Assembly (NCBI GenBank): GCA_027575805.1
Contig: JANBPU010000241.1
Location: 1 to 24,164, forward strand
Source: Mycoemilia scoparia
Lineage: Eukaryota > Kickxellomycota > Kickxellomycetes > Kickxellales > Kickxellaceae
Reading direction: 5' to 3'
Length of the DNA stretch: 24,164 bases
Shown here: in pieces, positions 1-9,141 of the stretch
Position numbering within the stretch: the first letter of the stretch is position 1
How the letters are laid out: each line of letters starts with the position of its first letter
Notes under the pieces: model-generated
Database searches by the model: none
What the model saw: only the letters and a program-made list of their open reading frames with translations
What the model was told of the DNA's origin: nothing
Made by a program: the position numbers and the translations under genes

Positions 1-43
1 AAAACTTATGGGAAAAAATCCAAGGGTGTAATTTTCATAGGAA

Positions 44-214
44 TCTAGTACACTTTTAGTGGAGACTCTGCCATATAAAGGGAACAGGTTGGTACCCTCA
101 TGTATCCCCTGCTAATCAGCCCATAAGCCATACATTTTAACTGGAGTTTGGCAGATTGTTGGCTGTTATCCAAGGTATTATTCTAGTACACATTTAAAGC
201 AGACTCTGCCATAT
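44..214. repeat. Imperfect direct repeat pair of about 32 bp
   Basis: Two similar stretches, at 44-75 and 182-214, both begin TCTAGTACAC and end AGACTCTGCCATAT, with a few differences in the middle. They lie about 138 bp apart in the same orientation. No coding capacity is seen. They could be a degenerate tandem repeat or two ends of an older insertion. The rest of 1-255 shows no recognisable feature. Confidence 0.5.
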
Positions 215-259
215 GTGTGATATAAAATGTAGCTTTATGAAAGAAAGCCTTCCCAATGT

Positions 260-357
260 GGGTAGTTATTTTTGAAGGGCTATAGAGTCACCCATTTGGC
301 TGGGATCGTCCCTATAATCTTTGGCCACCAAAAGTCACCCTTCAAAAATTATGATCC
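260..357 (+). mobile_element. MITE copy 1 (subfamily A, 98 bp)
   Basis: The left end reads GGGTAGTTATTTTTGAAGGG and the right end is the inverse of GGATCATAATTTTTGAAGGG. The interior carries the subfamily A motif CACCCATTTGGCTGGGAT. Flanking bases are ATGT (256-259) and ATAT (358-361), a one-mismatch 4-bp target duplication. The copy differs from MITE copy 7 (14464-14561) at only about three positions, so the two are recent relatives. There is no coding capacity; an unseen autonomous element must supply the transposase. Confidence 0.85.
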
Positions 358-864
358 ATATGAAATCTAAAATCAGGCATTTATGTATCCATAAATGATT
401 TTTTATTCGAATACAGAAAGAATAAATGAGAAAAAAGAAATGATATCAAAGTACAGATGTGTTTGCGGATACTGAGGCGGGTTTTGGTGCGAATATTTTA
501 TAACTAGAAAGGTAGGATGCTGCGCCAATAGCGAACGGATACACTGCTCACCTGGACTACAGTGACCATTTATGTCTTGAGAATTGTGGTCAAGTGCATT
601 TGTGAAGGGGGCGAGGAGGATGCTTAGGAGCTGTTCCGGGATGCTATTGTGTTTGGGGTAAACTAAAAACCATATCGTTAGGCTTTAAAGTTGATGGTGC
701 AGTTTGTTTAAAGGTAATCAACAGTCTCACAGTCTAGACTATTAGTCCTTTTTGTCAAGCCCAGAGAGATATGCAGTGTAGTGTAGTTTAATGTGCTTAT
801 TATGTGGCGGTAATGCGTGGAACACAGGGCCGGTCATAGAAAAATAGAGGAATAGGAGTCAAGC
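358..864. other. Intergenic region, nothing recognised
   Basis: The stretch between MITE copy 1 and the 3' end of the small minus-strand gene at 865. I see no open frame with protein-like character, RNA gene or repeat. It presumably includes the 3' untranslated region of the 865-1161 gene. Confidence 0.4.
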
Positions 865-1161
865 TTATTCGGCAGAGGCTTGGTTATTGTCCATGTTTTG
901 CACTGAGCGATTGTGGATTGTGATAGGGCTCTGGTTCCATGGAGCATCAGCATCGTCTTCTTCCAGGATGGAGCGCAGGTAAGCATGAGATTCATCGAGC
1001 TGCTTCTCGTAGTCTGTCTTGGAGAGGACGTCGGGTTTGCTGTAGTCGGCTGTGCTGGTGTAGGCACGCTGAGCAGCAGACAAAGGTGTGGTCATGGTTG
1101 AAAGCATGGGTGCTGTGCGAGGTGCAGCATTACGGATGATGAGTCTGGTGGTAGAGAACAT
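865..1161 (-). CDS. Putative small mitochondrial precursor protein, unknown function
   Basis: This is a 98-residue single-exon frame with an ATG start at 1161 and a TAA stop. The first 40 or so residues are rich in Arg, Ser and Thr and hold no acidic residue (MFSTTRLIIRNAAPRTAP), as in a cleavable mitochondrial targeting peptide, with a plausible cleavage near RAYTS. The remainder is acidic and hydrophilic (ILEEDDADAPWNQSP) with no membrane segment. I do not recognise a family. Two frames lie antisense to it on the plus strand but look like shadows. Nothing around it hints at function. The change from a basic leader to an acidic mature part argues that it is real, but a spurious frame or a missed upstream or downstream exon remains possible. 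Confidence 0.5.
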   Translation of the reverse strand: MFSTTRLIIRNAAPRTAPMLSTMTTPLSAAQRAYTSTADYSKPDVLSKTDYEKQLDESHAYLRSILEEDDADAPWNQSPITIHNRSVQNMDNNQASAE

Positions 1162-2341
1162 TTCGTGTACTATAGGTCAAAATCGGCACTTCTGTTTATA
1201 GTTCGAGATAATCAAGCTGAGAGTTTTAGGTGGTAGCCAGAGTGGTGAGCAGAGGCCAGGTGCTCCTTTTAAAGCTTTTCTGCACGAGGCTTGCAAAGAA
1301 AAGATGAGAGATAGATCGGATATGACTATATTTGTGGCCAATGCTTAGCAAGCCGAATTTCGCCGCTCTTATCGCTTCTCCATCGCACGCTTGCATCCAC
1401 ACAAATAGGCGCATTACAATCTCAGAGGGAAATCACCCACTTAGCATCTTACCATTAGGGGATGTTCATCTGTCATATCGGAACGATTGGGCCAGTCACA
1501 GGCCTTTCTTTTAGATTTTTATCTGACTGGAAAATAAAATATCTTTCCCAACAATTTCGCTATAGACAAATCATCGCACCCATGAGTTCATAGCCAAGGG
1601 GCGCTAGTTAGTGGCTCTATGTTAATCCACCTATGTGATGGCCGACACTATTTGAAATCATGGATGCTATTTTGGCAGCAATGGGATGCGCTGTTTCTGG
1701 CGCCCCTAGGCTTTATTGAACATCGCTCTTGCATATAATGGCAGGTTTTCTTAGAACCAAGTGACGACATTCCTGGCCATCTGCACTACTAAGCCTAGCA
1801 TCTTTATATCAACAAAAGCATTGTCCTGATGTGTGTCTACTCGGACACCAGGCTTGTGATTTAATCCCTAAAGAACATCCAACCGCAATCCACTTTCAGT
1901 CTCCATCTGTCCTGAGCATTGTGAACATCTTTCTTTGTTGATAGACAAGGCGGCTGAGTACTGGAAAAACAAAAGAATGGGTTACAGTTGGCTAATTATA
2001 GCCTTTTTTCCGAAACGAGGGGTTATTGATAAATGTGCTTGTCAAATAACCAGAACGCTTTTCCAAGTGATTACTGGAATTACCTCCATCAAGAGCTACT
2101 GGTTACTTATCAGTTGGCATCTTACTGACATGCCCATAATAAGACAAGCTTGGATTGGCATGCACAAACCGTGGGTTCTCTGATGCCCATCACATCCCGA
2201 GGATATAGCAGTAATTAATTGCAGGACATCTGGGTCCAAGTTCAAGTGCTCTTGTGATTCGACTCTGCCACTAAAACAAAACCACGTATATGCACAAGGT
2301 CTGCTAGGTTGAGAAAATACATAGAATAAGTACCAGAAACA
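1162..2341. other. Long intergenic region between divergent genes
   Basis: About 1.2 kb separates the start of the minus-strand gene at 1161 from the COQ2 start at 2342, so it must hold both promoters. Several frames of 60-115 codons are open on both strands, but none looks like a protein, has codon periodicity I can see, or joins by splicing into something recognisable. No MITE copy is present. A small spliced gene cannot be excluded. Confidence 0.4.
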
Positions 2342-3941
2342 ATGCTTGGAATAAAGGGGTGCAGCAGAGCAGGCTTTGCAGGCCTTTCCACGAAGAGGGT
2401 GTGGGCTTCGCACCGAAGATCCACTGTAGGCTTGTATCACCAAAGCAATTGCAAGAAATCCGCGCCTTTATACTTGACAAGAAAAGCTGTCATGGTGAGC
2501 ATGAGCAAAAATGGTCTGAGCCACACTTGGGAGCTTGCTTCATCAACGCTATCGACTTTTGCACCTAATAAATCCAAGAAATCAGCTCAAACGATTTCCT
2601 ACGGAGCATTTATCGATAGGTTCCCTCAGAAAGTACGCCCCTATCTGTTTTTAACACGCCTTGACAAGCCCATTGGAACATGGCTCTTGTACTGGCCTTG
2701 TGGTAAGTAAAAGCAAGCCTTTCCTTTTATTTTTGACCCGAAGCGCTGCATATCTGTTTGATAGCGAATTAAACCACTTGCACATTTATGCATAGCTTGG
2801 AGCATAGGCATGGTATCGTACAATGCTAGCCTACCCCTAACACAAACAGCCTCCATGCTGGCGCTTTTTGGAACAGGCGCCATTATTATGAGGAGTGCTG
2901 GATGCACCATCAATGATATGTGGGATGTAAAGTATGACAGGCTGGTAAGTTGTGATTAATCTCCGAGTGGCGGTTTCGAATTCTCACATCAGGGTTTCCA
3001 TCATCATTGCCACTACCACCACCGCCATTACTATGGATTTTACTGCTTTTAGGTCAAAAGAACGATGATTCGGCCTTTAGCATCTGGTGCCATAAACCAA
3101 AGCCAGGCTTTGGGGTTTTTGGCCATCCAGCTCACTGGTGGGCTTGCAGTCCTAACCCAACTCAATCTCTACAGGTAGGCTTGTTATACTGTGCGGTGTT
3201 GATGTCCTAGCAAAACAGATTAGATGTACAAAAGAACACAAGTGTGACAAAGCACCTTTTCTATGATGTAGTATAATTCTTGGGGCATGCTCACTAAGCG
3301 TGGTTATCATTTATCCGTTGATGAAGCGTATTACATACTGGCCACAAGCAGTTCTAGGTGAGTTTGAAGGGTGAATTATTTCTATTGCTTTTCTGCATTT
3401 GGTATGAGACCAATGTATATATATATTCTTGTAACATTCTCGCATAGGACTGGCATTTAACTGGGGTGCTCTTTTGGGCTGGCCTGCCATGCTGGGTTCA
3501 TCAGACTGGACCGTGACTCTTCCACTTTATGCTGCTGGAGTAACTTGGACATTGATGTATGATACCATATATGCTCATCAAGACAAGGTCGATGATGTTG
3601 GTGCTGGCGTGAAATCGACTGCCTTGCTATTAGGTGAAAATAGCCGGATGGTGCTTTCTGGCTTCGGTGCGGCTACTATTGCATTTTTGTGTCTGTCAGG
3701 GTATATGGGCAATCATGGTTGGCCATACTTTGTTGGTGTTCTTTTTGGGGGTGGGAGCCAGCTTTCTTGGCAACTCGCCAAGGTCGATTTTAACAACACA
3801 CAAAGCTGCTGGCGTATGTTCAAGTCAAATACCTGGTTCGGCTTTATAATATTCCTGGCAATAGTTGCCGATAAGATGTACAAAGAACATCTTTCTGAGG
3901 ATGAAGCTGATGGTGATGACAAGAAATTATCTGGTAACTAA
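2342..3941 (+). CDS. COQ2: 4-hydroxybenzoate polyprenyltransferase, mitochondrial (COQ2), 5 exons
   Basis: Attaches the polyprenyl tail to 4-hydroxybenzoate in the mitochondrial inner membrane, the membrane-committing step of ubiquinone synthesis. Exons: 2342-2702, 2796-2944, 3053-3174, 3272-3357, 3448-3941; all introns are GT-AG (90-108 nt) and phases agree, giving 403 residues, the usual length. Residues 1 to about 85 are basic and Ser/Thr-rich, as expected of a mitochondrial leader. The UbiA family signatures are intact: [16 protein letters not shown] at the exon 1 end, the first Asp-rich motif NDMWDVKYD (160-168), RPLASGAI in exon 3, and the second Asp-rich motif [13 protein letters not shown] (277-289). 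These Asp residues bind the Mg-diphosphate of the prenyl donor. Several hydrophobic helices follow in the C-terminal half, consistent with the polytopic fold. ATG 2342 is chosen because it gives a full-length leader; an internal Met at about residue 51 is an alternative. Identification is very secure. Confidence 0.96.
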
Positions 3942-4164
3942 TTTCTTCACTATCAGTGTGCGGAGTTCAAATGGTAGTAGTATTAGTCGAATCATATCTG
4001 TGGTTGGGCTTTTAATGTTGGGGTGCAAGTTTCCCAATGTCTTTACATAAATCAGCACAGTGTTTACCAAAGTTTGCTTTTTTTATACATTATGAATGAT
4101 GGATTCAACAAATCACATAAACAAGCTCAATATGGCTTTATTTCACAACACAACAGACAAAAAT

Positions 4165-4278
4165 GGATCATAATTTTCGAAGGGTGACTTTTGGTGGCCT
4201 GCGATTAAAGGGGCAAACACAGCCAAATGAGTGGTCACACCCTGTTAGCAAATGGTCACCCTTCAAAAATAATAACTC
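4165..4278 (-). mobile_element. MITE copy 2 (subfamily A, 114 bp)
   Basis: Begins GGATCATAATTTTCGAAGGG and ends with the inverse of GAGTTATTATTTTTGAAGGG. It is reversed relative to copy 1: the internal motif reads AGCCAAATGAGTGG. It is flanked by a perfect 4-bp duplication AAAT (4161-4164 and 4279-4282). A longer interior near the right end forms an inner inverted repeat, as in copy 4. Confidence 0.9.
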
Positions 4279-4328
4279 AAATTTTACCAAAAGTATTACT
4301 AAAAAATTAAAGAATAAATATATAATAT

Positions 4329-4423
4329 GGGTAATGGTTTTTGAAGGGTACCTTTTGATGGCCAACGATCATAGGGGCAATCACAGCCAAATGAGTGACT
4401 AACCCTTTCATAAATTATCTCCC
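4329..4423 (-). mobile_element. MITE copy 3 (subfamily A, 95 bp)
   Basis: Begins GGGTAATGGTTTTTGAAGGG and ends with the inverse of GGGAGATAATTTATGAAAGG. The interior AGCCAAATGAGTGAC matches copy 2 in the same orientation. It is flanked by a perfect ATAT duplication (4325-4328 and 4424-4427). The right arm is more diverged than the left. Confidence 0.88.
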
Positions 4424-4571
4424 ATATAATGGTTTGGGGAACAATTATTGCTTAATGCTGTATGTGGTTTGACCATTTTAGAAAAATTATTATTAGCCAT
4501 TTATAAGTGTATATAAATGATATTTTATGCAAAAATACGCTATGGACCACGGGGCATATTACAATACGTTT

Positions 4572-5155
4572 CTACTTCTTTGCAAGCATTCCAATGCAGC
4601 ACTTGTCAAGAATATGCGGAGCGTTGACCCAGGAATGCATCTTTTCTATAACCAGAGTTTAAAATTGTCTTACTTTATTGTGTGTTTGTAATATATAGCA
4701 AAATTTAATGGTTGTTTTGACTTACTAAACATCTCCGTGCCATCCTTTCCTGCCGCTCGCATCAACTGCTTCCTACCACCAGGGTGGAAGTCCAGGTATG
4801 CCGTGACATTATACACAAATCCTTGTATGGCAACCCAACAGTCATCGGGCTTGTTGTGCTTGGCGATCTCTTCAAGTGTATATTCCCGAAACTCGGTCAC
4901 CCCCTTTCATGTAGACAAGTATACACATGGTTGCTGTGAGGATATAAACACAAATGAAGTGCTTTCGATATCCGCATTTCTGAGTCCGTATTATCATCTT
5001 ACCTTAAGATCCTTTCCAGAGTCCTTGAGTCGCGCCCAATCCATAGGTGAGTGGCCTGGTTGAAGTGCTATCTTATTCCTTCCAACGGGTTTTTGCTGCC
5101 CTGCACTGTTATTGTTGGAGCCAGTGCTGCTAGCAACTTGTGGGCTGCTCGCCAT
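4572..5155 (-). CDS. Cytochrome b5-like heme-binding protein (Irc21/NCB5OR N-terminal type), 3 exons
   Basis: A small haemoprotein of the cytochrome b5 fold, expected to carry electrons; the exact partner is unknown. Exons on the minus strand: 5155-5003, 4903-4726, 4645-4572 (introns 99 and 80 nt), giving 134 residues. The N-terminal part has the signature GRNKIALQPGHSPMDWARL, which precedes the b5 domain in fungal Irc21-like proteins and in NCB5OR. The b5 core follows, with HNKPDDCW at 67-74, HPGG at 91-94 (first axial His 91), and MHSWVN at 113-118 (second axial His 114). There is no membrane anchor and no fused reductase domain, so it is a stand-alone domain. The frame extends upstream to 5191, but that codon is TTG, so ATG 5155 is taken. 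It is divergent from RIX7 across 558 bp. Confidence 0.92.
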
Positions 5156-5713
5156 TGAAAAACCAAAGAATTCTATGCATTTTGGGATCAAAGATATTAA
5201 GAATATGGTGTTTCATTAAGCTGTATCATTATCACATAGAACCCATTAGATTAGAGTCAAATAAACAAAGCCTTACTTTTTGCTTGTGATGCAAATGGCG
5301 AAAGGAAGCCGCTACTACTTTCGGCTGAAGCTTGGCTCTATATCATTATATTATGCATGTAGAATGTTTAACCAAAGGGGTCGAATGCAAATACAGACCG
5401 GCTGTACAGCTTATAATATGTCAAAGAATTTTGTACATACATTGTTAATGTTATTTTGTGAGCTCATCGTAAAAAGTAAATGTACATAATATATTAGTGA
5501 GTAAAGGATAAATAGAAAGCCTTGTTCCTTAAATTACGACCTCCTAACCCTTCCTTATAACATGACTATCACCCGCTTAATAATCAGTACAATCTGATCA
5601 AATCAGTTATTTTGTTGTGTGGAAGTTAAAGATGTTTAGTCAGACTTTTGTGGTTGATTTTTGTTAAAGTTTGCTCTTCTGTATTCTATCTTCCCTTAAA
5701 ATTTTGAATAAGC
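5156..5713. promoter_or_regulatory. Shared upstream region of cytochrome b5-like gene and RIX7
   Basis: A 558-bp divergent intergenic region that must hold both promoters. It is AT-rich, with no MITE and no credible gene. An ATG at 5178 on the minus strand opens a short upstream frame that overlaps the cytochrome b5-like start out of frame. I see no recognisable factor site. Confidence 0.5.
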
Positions 5714-8415
5714 ATGTCTTCCGGAGAAAACAAAGACCAGAGTTTGCCTACGCTGGCTGGTTTGGATCAGCGACTTTTTGAAATACTATGGTTGCAGCTG
5801 ACAGAAAATCTTGAAAAAATGCAGACAGAGCTTCCCCCTGTTGGGGAGTTGATCCGGATAGTACAAGCTCGTGATCTATCAACTAGAAGGCAGAAACGAC
5901 AGTTGCTTGAGAAAAGCATAGATAGAGGCAAGAATTTACTTATAAAGAATAGGTGTCTGTGATATAATAGAGCAAATGTTGGTGATGTATTAATAAATTA
6001 TGGTATTATGGACTAAACTTACAGTTGTGCCGCATATCAAGCTCCGCCTCAAGACTTTGGCAAACATATCAAATGAAAATCAAAGGTATTTATATTTGAA
6101 TGGCAAAATAACAGGCATTTTGTAATAATATCAAACATGCCACCAACTCCTTCAAAAATGAATCTATGCGTAGCCAAAACGACAATAAAGCCGACGAAAA
6201 AAGTGATATCGATGACTCTAATAGCGTGCCTCTTGTGACTGTAAAGAGCACAAACTCGCTGAATAAGTCACTGACAAGGTTGTGGGCTAACAACAAAGTA
6301 GAGTCTTTGGGAGATTCGAAACTAGGAGCGAAAGAAAGAACAACAGATCGCTCTACGGATAACTCAATCCATAAGGATCCCGAGTTTATCGTAGATACAC
6401 AGGGAACAAATACTGGTGCATCAACTCCAAATGGCACTGGACTTGGCGAAAAAAGAAAATTAGACGCGGATGAAAAGAATCGCCGAAGGAAAAAGAACAA
6501 AGGAGTGCAAAAGGACCCATATGAATCACCCTCAACACGGTTGTCGGATCTAGGTGGAATTGAGTCGTGTATAGAGGAGATATTGGAGCTCGTGGTGATG
6601 CCACTAAAGCATCCGGAGATATATTTGCATACTGGGGTAGAGCCGCCACGGTAAGTCAATTATAAGTTAACTTTCTCTACATCACTTAGTCAGCACCAAT
6701 GACCGTCTAACTCATATATCACTATATTCAGCGGTGTGCTTCTCCATGGCCCACCAGGTTGTGGAAAAACCATGCTCGCGAACGCAATTGCAGGGGAGCT
6801 TGGAGTCCCATTTATTCAAATATCTGCACCATCAGTTGTGTCTGGAATGTCAGGTGAATCAGAAAAGAAACTTAGAGATATATTCCAAGAAGCAAAATCT
6901 TTAGCACCCTGCCTTGTATTCATCGATGAGATTGATGCTATAACACCAAAGCGGGAAACAGCCCAACGAGAAATGGAGAGGCGAATTGTTGCCCAGATGT
7001 TAACATGTATAGACGACCTGTCCTGGGAAAAGAATGATAATAAGCCGGTGATGATGATCGGAGCAACAAATAGACCAGATTCGCTGGATCCAGCCTTACG
7101 GCGTGCAGGACGTTTTGATCGCGAGATTTCCTTGGGAGTACCAGATGATGTGGGGCGCGAGAAAATCCTCCGAATCCTTTGCAAAAAGTTGCGGTTATCT
7201 GGGGGCTTTGACTACCAAGCACTGGCCAAGAGTACCCCTGGCTATGTAGGCGCAGATTTGAATGCACTGACTACTGCAGCAGGAATGATCGCTGTCAAAA
7301 GGATATTCCAGGAGATGAAAAGCCGGGGAGCAGAAAAGGCATCAAAGGCAGTCGCTGAATCAGATGTAGATATGATGGACATAGACAGCAGCTTGTGGGA
7401 CGATCAGCCTTCAGAAAAGAAGCTGCAGTGGATTTCAGAGTTTCTTGAGGCGCACCCAGAACCGCTGACCGAAGAAGAGCTGTCTGCCCTTGCTATCACA
7501 AATGCTGATTTTATAGAAGCACTGAAAAAGGTTCAGCCTTCAGCTCAACGCGAGGGCTTTGCAACTGTCCCTGGAGTGACTTGGAAAGACATCGGCGCAT
7601 TGGATCGGATAAGAGAGGAGCTACGGATGTCTATAGTGGAGCCGATACGTCACCCTGAGTTCTTTGCCAAAGTGGGTATAAGCTCCCCATCCGGCGTTCT
7701 GCTGTGGGGACCCCCAGGGTGTGGTAAAACGTTGCTTGCCAAGGCCGTTGCCAATGAGTCTCATACCAATTTCATCAGTGTAAAGGGACCTGAGCTTTTG
7801 AACAAGTATGTTGGTGAGAGCGAGCGTGCGGTAAGGCAGGTTTTTGCCAGAGCGCGGGCATCCAGCCCATGTGTTGTGTTCTTTGATGAGTTGGACGCAC
7901 TGTGTAGCAGGAGAGATGAGAAGCAAAGTGAGGCCACAGCGCGGGTAGTCAACACGCTTCTTACTGAGCTTGACGGTGTTGAAGGACGAAAACAGGTTTA
8001 TGTTATTGCTGCAACAAATAGGCCAGATATGATCGATCCAGCCATGCTGAGACCAGGCCGTTTGGACAAGCTACTCTATGTGGAGCTTCCAACCCCGTCA
8101 GAGCGACTTGAGATATTAAAGACGTTGACTACAAAAACTCCGCTAAGCCCAGCTGTCGATCTTGAAAAGGTGGCCACGCATCCACGCTGTGATGGCTATA
8201 GTGGTGCGGACTTGGCATCTCTTGTGCGTGAGGCAGCAGTGTCAGCCTTGCGGTCGGTAATCTTATCAAAGACCCCAGACGACACTTTAGCAGACGAAGT
8301 CGAGGTCACTTCAGCCCACTTTGAGACTGCATTTTCCAATGTAGCACCCTCAGTCGCACCCCAAGACAAGAAGCGCTATGATTCGTTAAAGAGGCTATAT
8401 ACCTCAAGTTCGTAA
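5714..8415 (+). CDS. RIX7: Ribosome biogenesis AAA ATPase Rix7/NVL
   Basis: A nuclear double-ring AAA ATPase, known in yeast and animals to release assembly factors from pre-60S particles. Exon 1 starts at ATG 5714 and carries an N-terminal helical domain with a basic RRQKRQ segment, like the NVL N-domain. The last exons, ending 6650 and running 6732-8415 (81-nt intron), are certain. The 5' join is not: the simplest in-frame solution removes 5953-6173 (weak donor gtgtct, acceptor gcgtag), giving 799 residues; two smaller introns are also possible. A basic nuclear-signal-like stretch (NRRRKKNKG) precedes D1. D1 has Walker A GPPGCGKT (about 245) and Walker B LVFIDEID (about 300). D2 has GPPGCGKT (about 565) and VVFFDELD (about 620). 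The linker AQREGFATVPGVTWKDIGAL is diagnostic of NVL/Rix7 rather than Cdc48. Both ATP sites look intact. Confidence 0.94.
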
Positions 8416-8417
8416 TG

Positions 8418-8682
8418 TTAATTTTTACAGTGCTCATTTAGCTGATAGTCATTTTTAGCTGTTGTGCTATTCAGGGAAATATCATTTTCAATCAGTATAT
8501 TGGTCACATTCACACTCAATACAATCCTTGCCCTTTCATAGGGATCACCTGTGTGCTGGACTGTTTCTCCAGTCTGCCATTGTTCTTTGCCTTTAGATAT
8601 TCCCACCAGTGGGTCGAGAAGTGGTATAGTGTTGGACAAACCTGGGATTATATGCGTTTGATGATCATAACCTTTGGACTGG
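8418..8682 (-). CDS. Candidate last exon of an unidentified minus-strand gene
   Basis: An open frame of about 87 codons ends with TAA at 8418, only 2 bp beyond the convergent RIX7 stop. It has no ATG, so it can only be real as a downstream exon. A credible acceptor (branch-like gctgattaac followed by gccag, at 8683-8684) lies at its upstream edge. The peptide looks protein-like: GDPYERARIVLSVNVTNIL resembles beta strands of a compact domain. An overlapping frame just upstream (about 8655-8785) also reads like protein, and I could not decide which exons join. I do not recognise the family. It could also be 3' untranslated sequence of RIX7 that happens to be open. Confidence 0.3.
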
Positions 8683-9141
8683 CGTTAATCAGCATTGTAC
8701 TGGTGTCTATTTCTTTGCTCATACAGTGAGAGGTAGCCAGGCGTATCCGGAATTCTAGTCCTTCGACTGCATTCTTGCCGCATATAAACTACAGCTTGGC
8801 ATCAGGATTTCACCATGACAAGAGCAACAGTTATTTTTTCAAATGAATAGTTTCAATGTGCGGATCCTGGCCAGTTATCCGAAATACCTTGTTTGTTCTT
8901 TAAGGCGCATTGGAGACCTGTTTAAATGCTAACATGCTTGAAGTCGCATATACATCTTCTAGGGCCAACTTGTTTTGTGACTGGACCAAGCAAGAACTTA
9001 AGGTAGACTTGCATGGGTATATAAGGGCATCCCAAGACTATGGCAAATACAGGAAAAATACTTTTTGAGTTTTTAAGGCCATTTTCTATCAAATCCATTT
9101 CATTTCCTTTCAATATAGTTATATATTCTCTACTTCAACAA
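8683..9141. other. Unresolved region upstream of the globin gene
   Basis: It holds several short minus-strand frames (for example about 8655-8785 and 8922-9113) that could be exons of the gene ending at 8418, plus the globin promoter on the plus strand. None of the frames can be joined with confidence. Confidence 0.35.
9018..9025 (+). promoter_or_regulatory. Putative TATA box of the globin gene
   Basis: TATATAAG lies 15 bp before the ATG at 9040 and 117 bp before the ATG at 9142. If transcription starts about 30 bp downstream, as is usual, the 9040 ATG would lie outside the transcript. This supports 9142 as the start codon. It is inference from spacing only. Confidence 0.45.

Larger units (their letters stand above)
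3942..4571. other. Convergent intergenic region holding two MITEs
   Basis: COQ2 (+) and the cytochrome b5-like gene (-) converge here. The region contains MITE copies 2 and 3, only 50 bp apart, and AT-rich sequence that must carry both 3' untranslated regions. Frames that run through it are read through the MITEs and are not genes. Confidence 0.6.

Noticed and set aside
913..1139. Two plus-strand frames overlapping the gene at 865-1161
   Set aside because: They are antisense shadows of a frame that starts with a credible mitochondrial leader, and their peptides lack any family or compositional support.
2096..2443. 115-codon minus-strand frame over the COQ2 promoter and start
   Set aside because: Cys/Ser-rich random-looking peptide that overlaps the certain COQ2 first exon in antisense.
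4163..4402. Frames on both strands through MITE copies 2 and 3
   Set aside because: They are translations of the elements and their inverted arms, not genes.
5156..5191. Extending the cytochrome b5-like protein to 5191
   Set aside because: The codon there is TTG; the first in-frame ATG is at 5155.
9040..9141. Starting the globin at ATG 9040
   Set aside because: It lies only 15 bp after a TATA box, so it is probably not transcribed; kept as an alternative.
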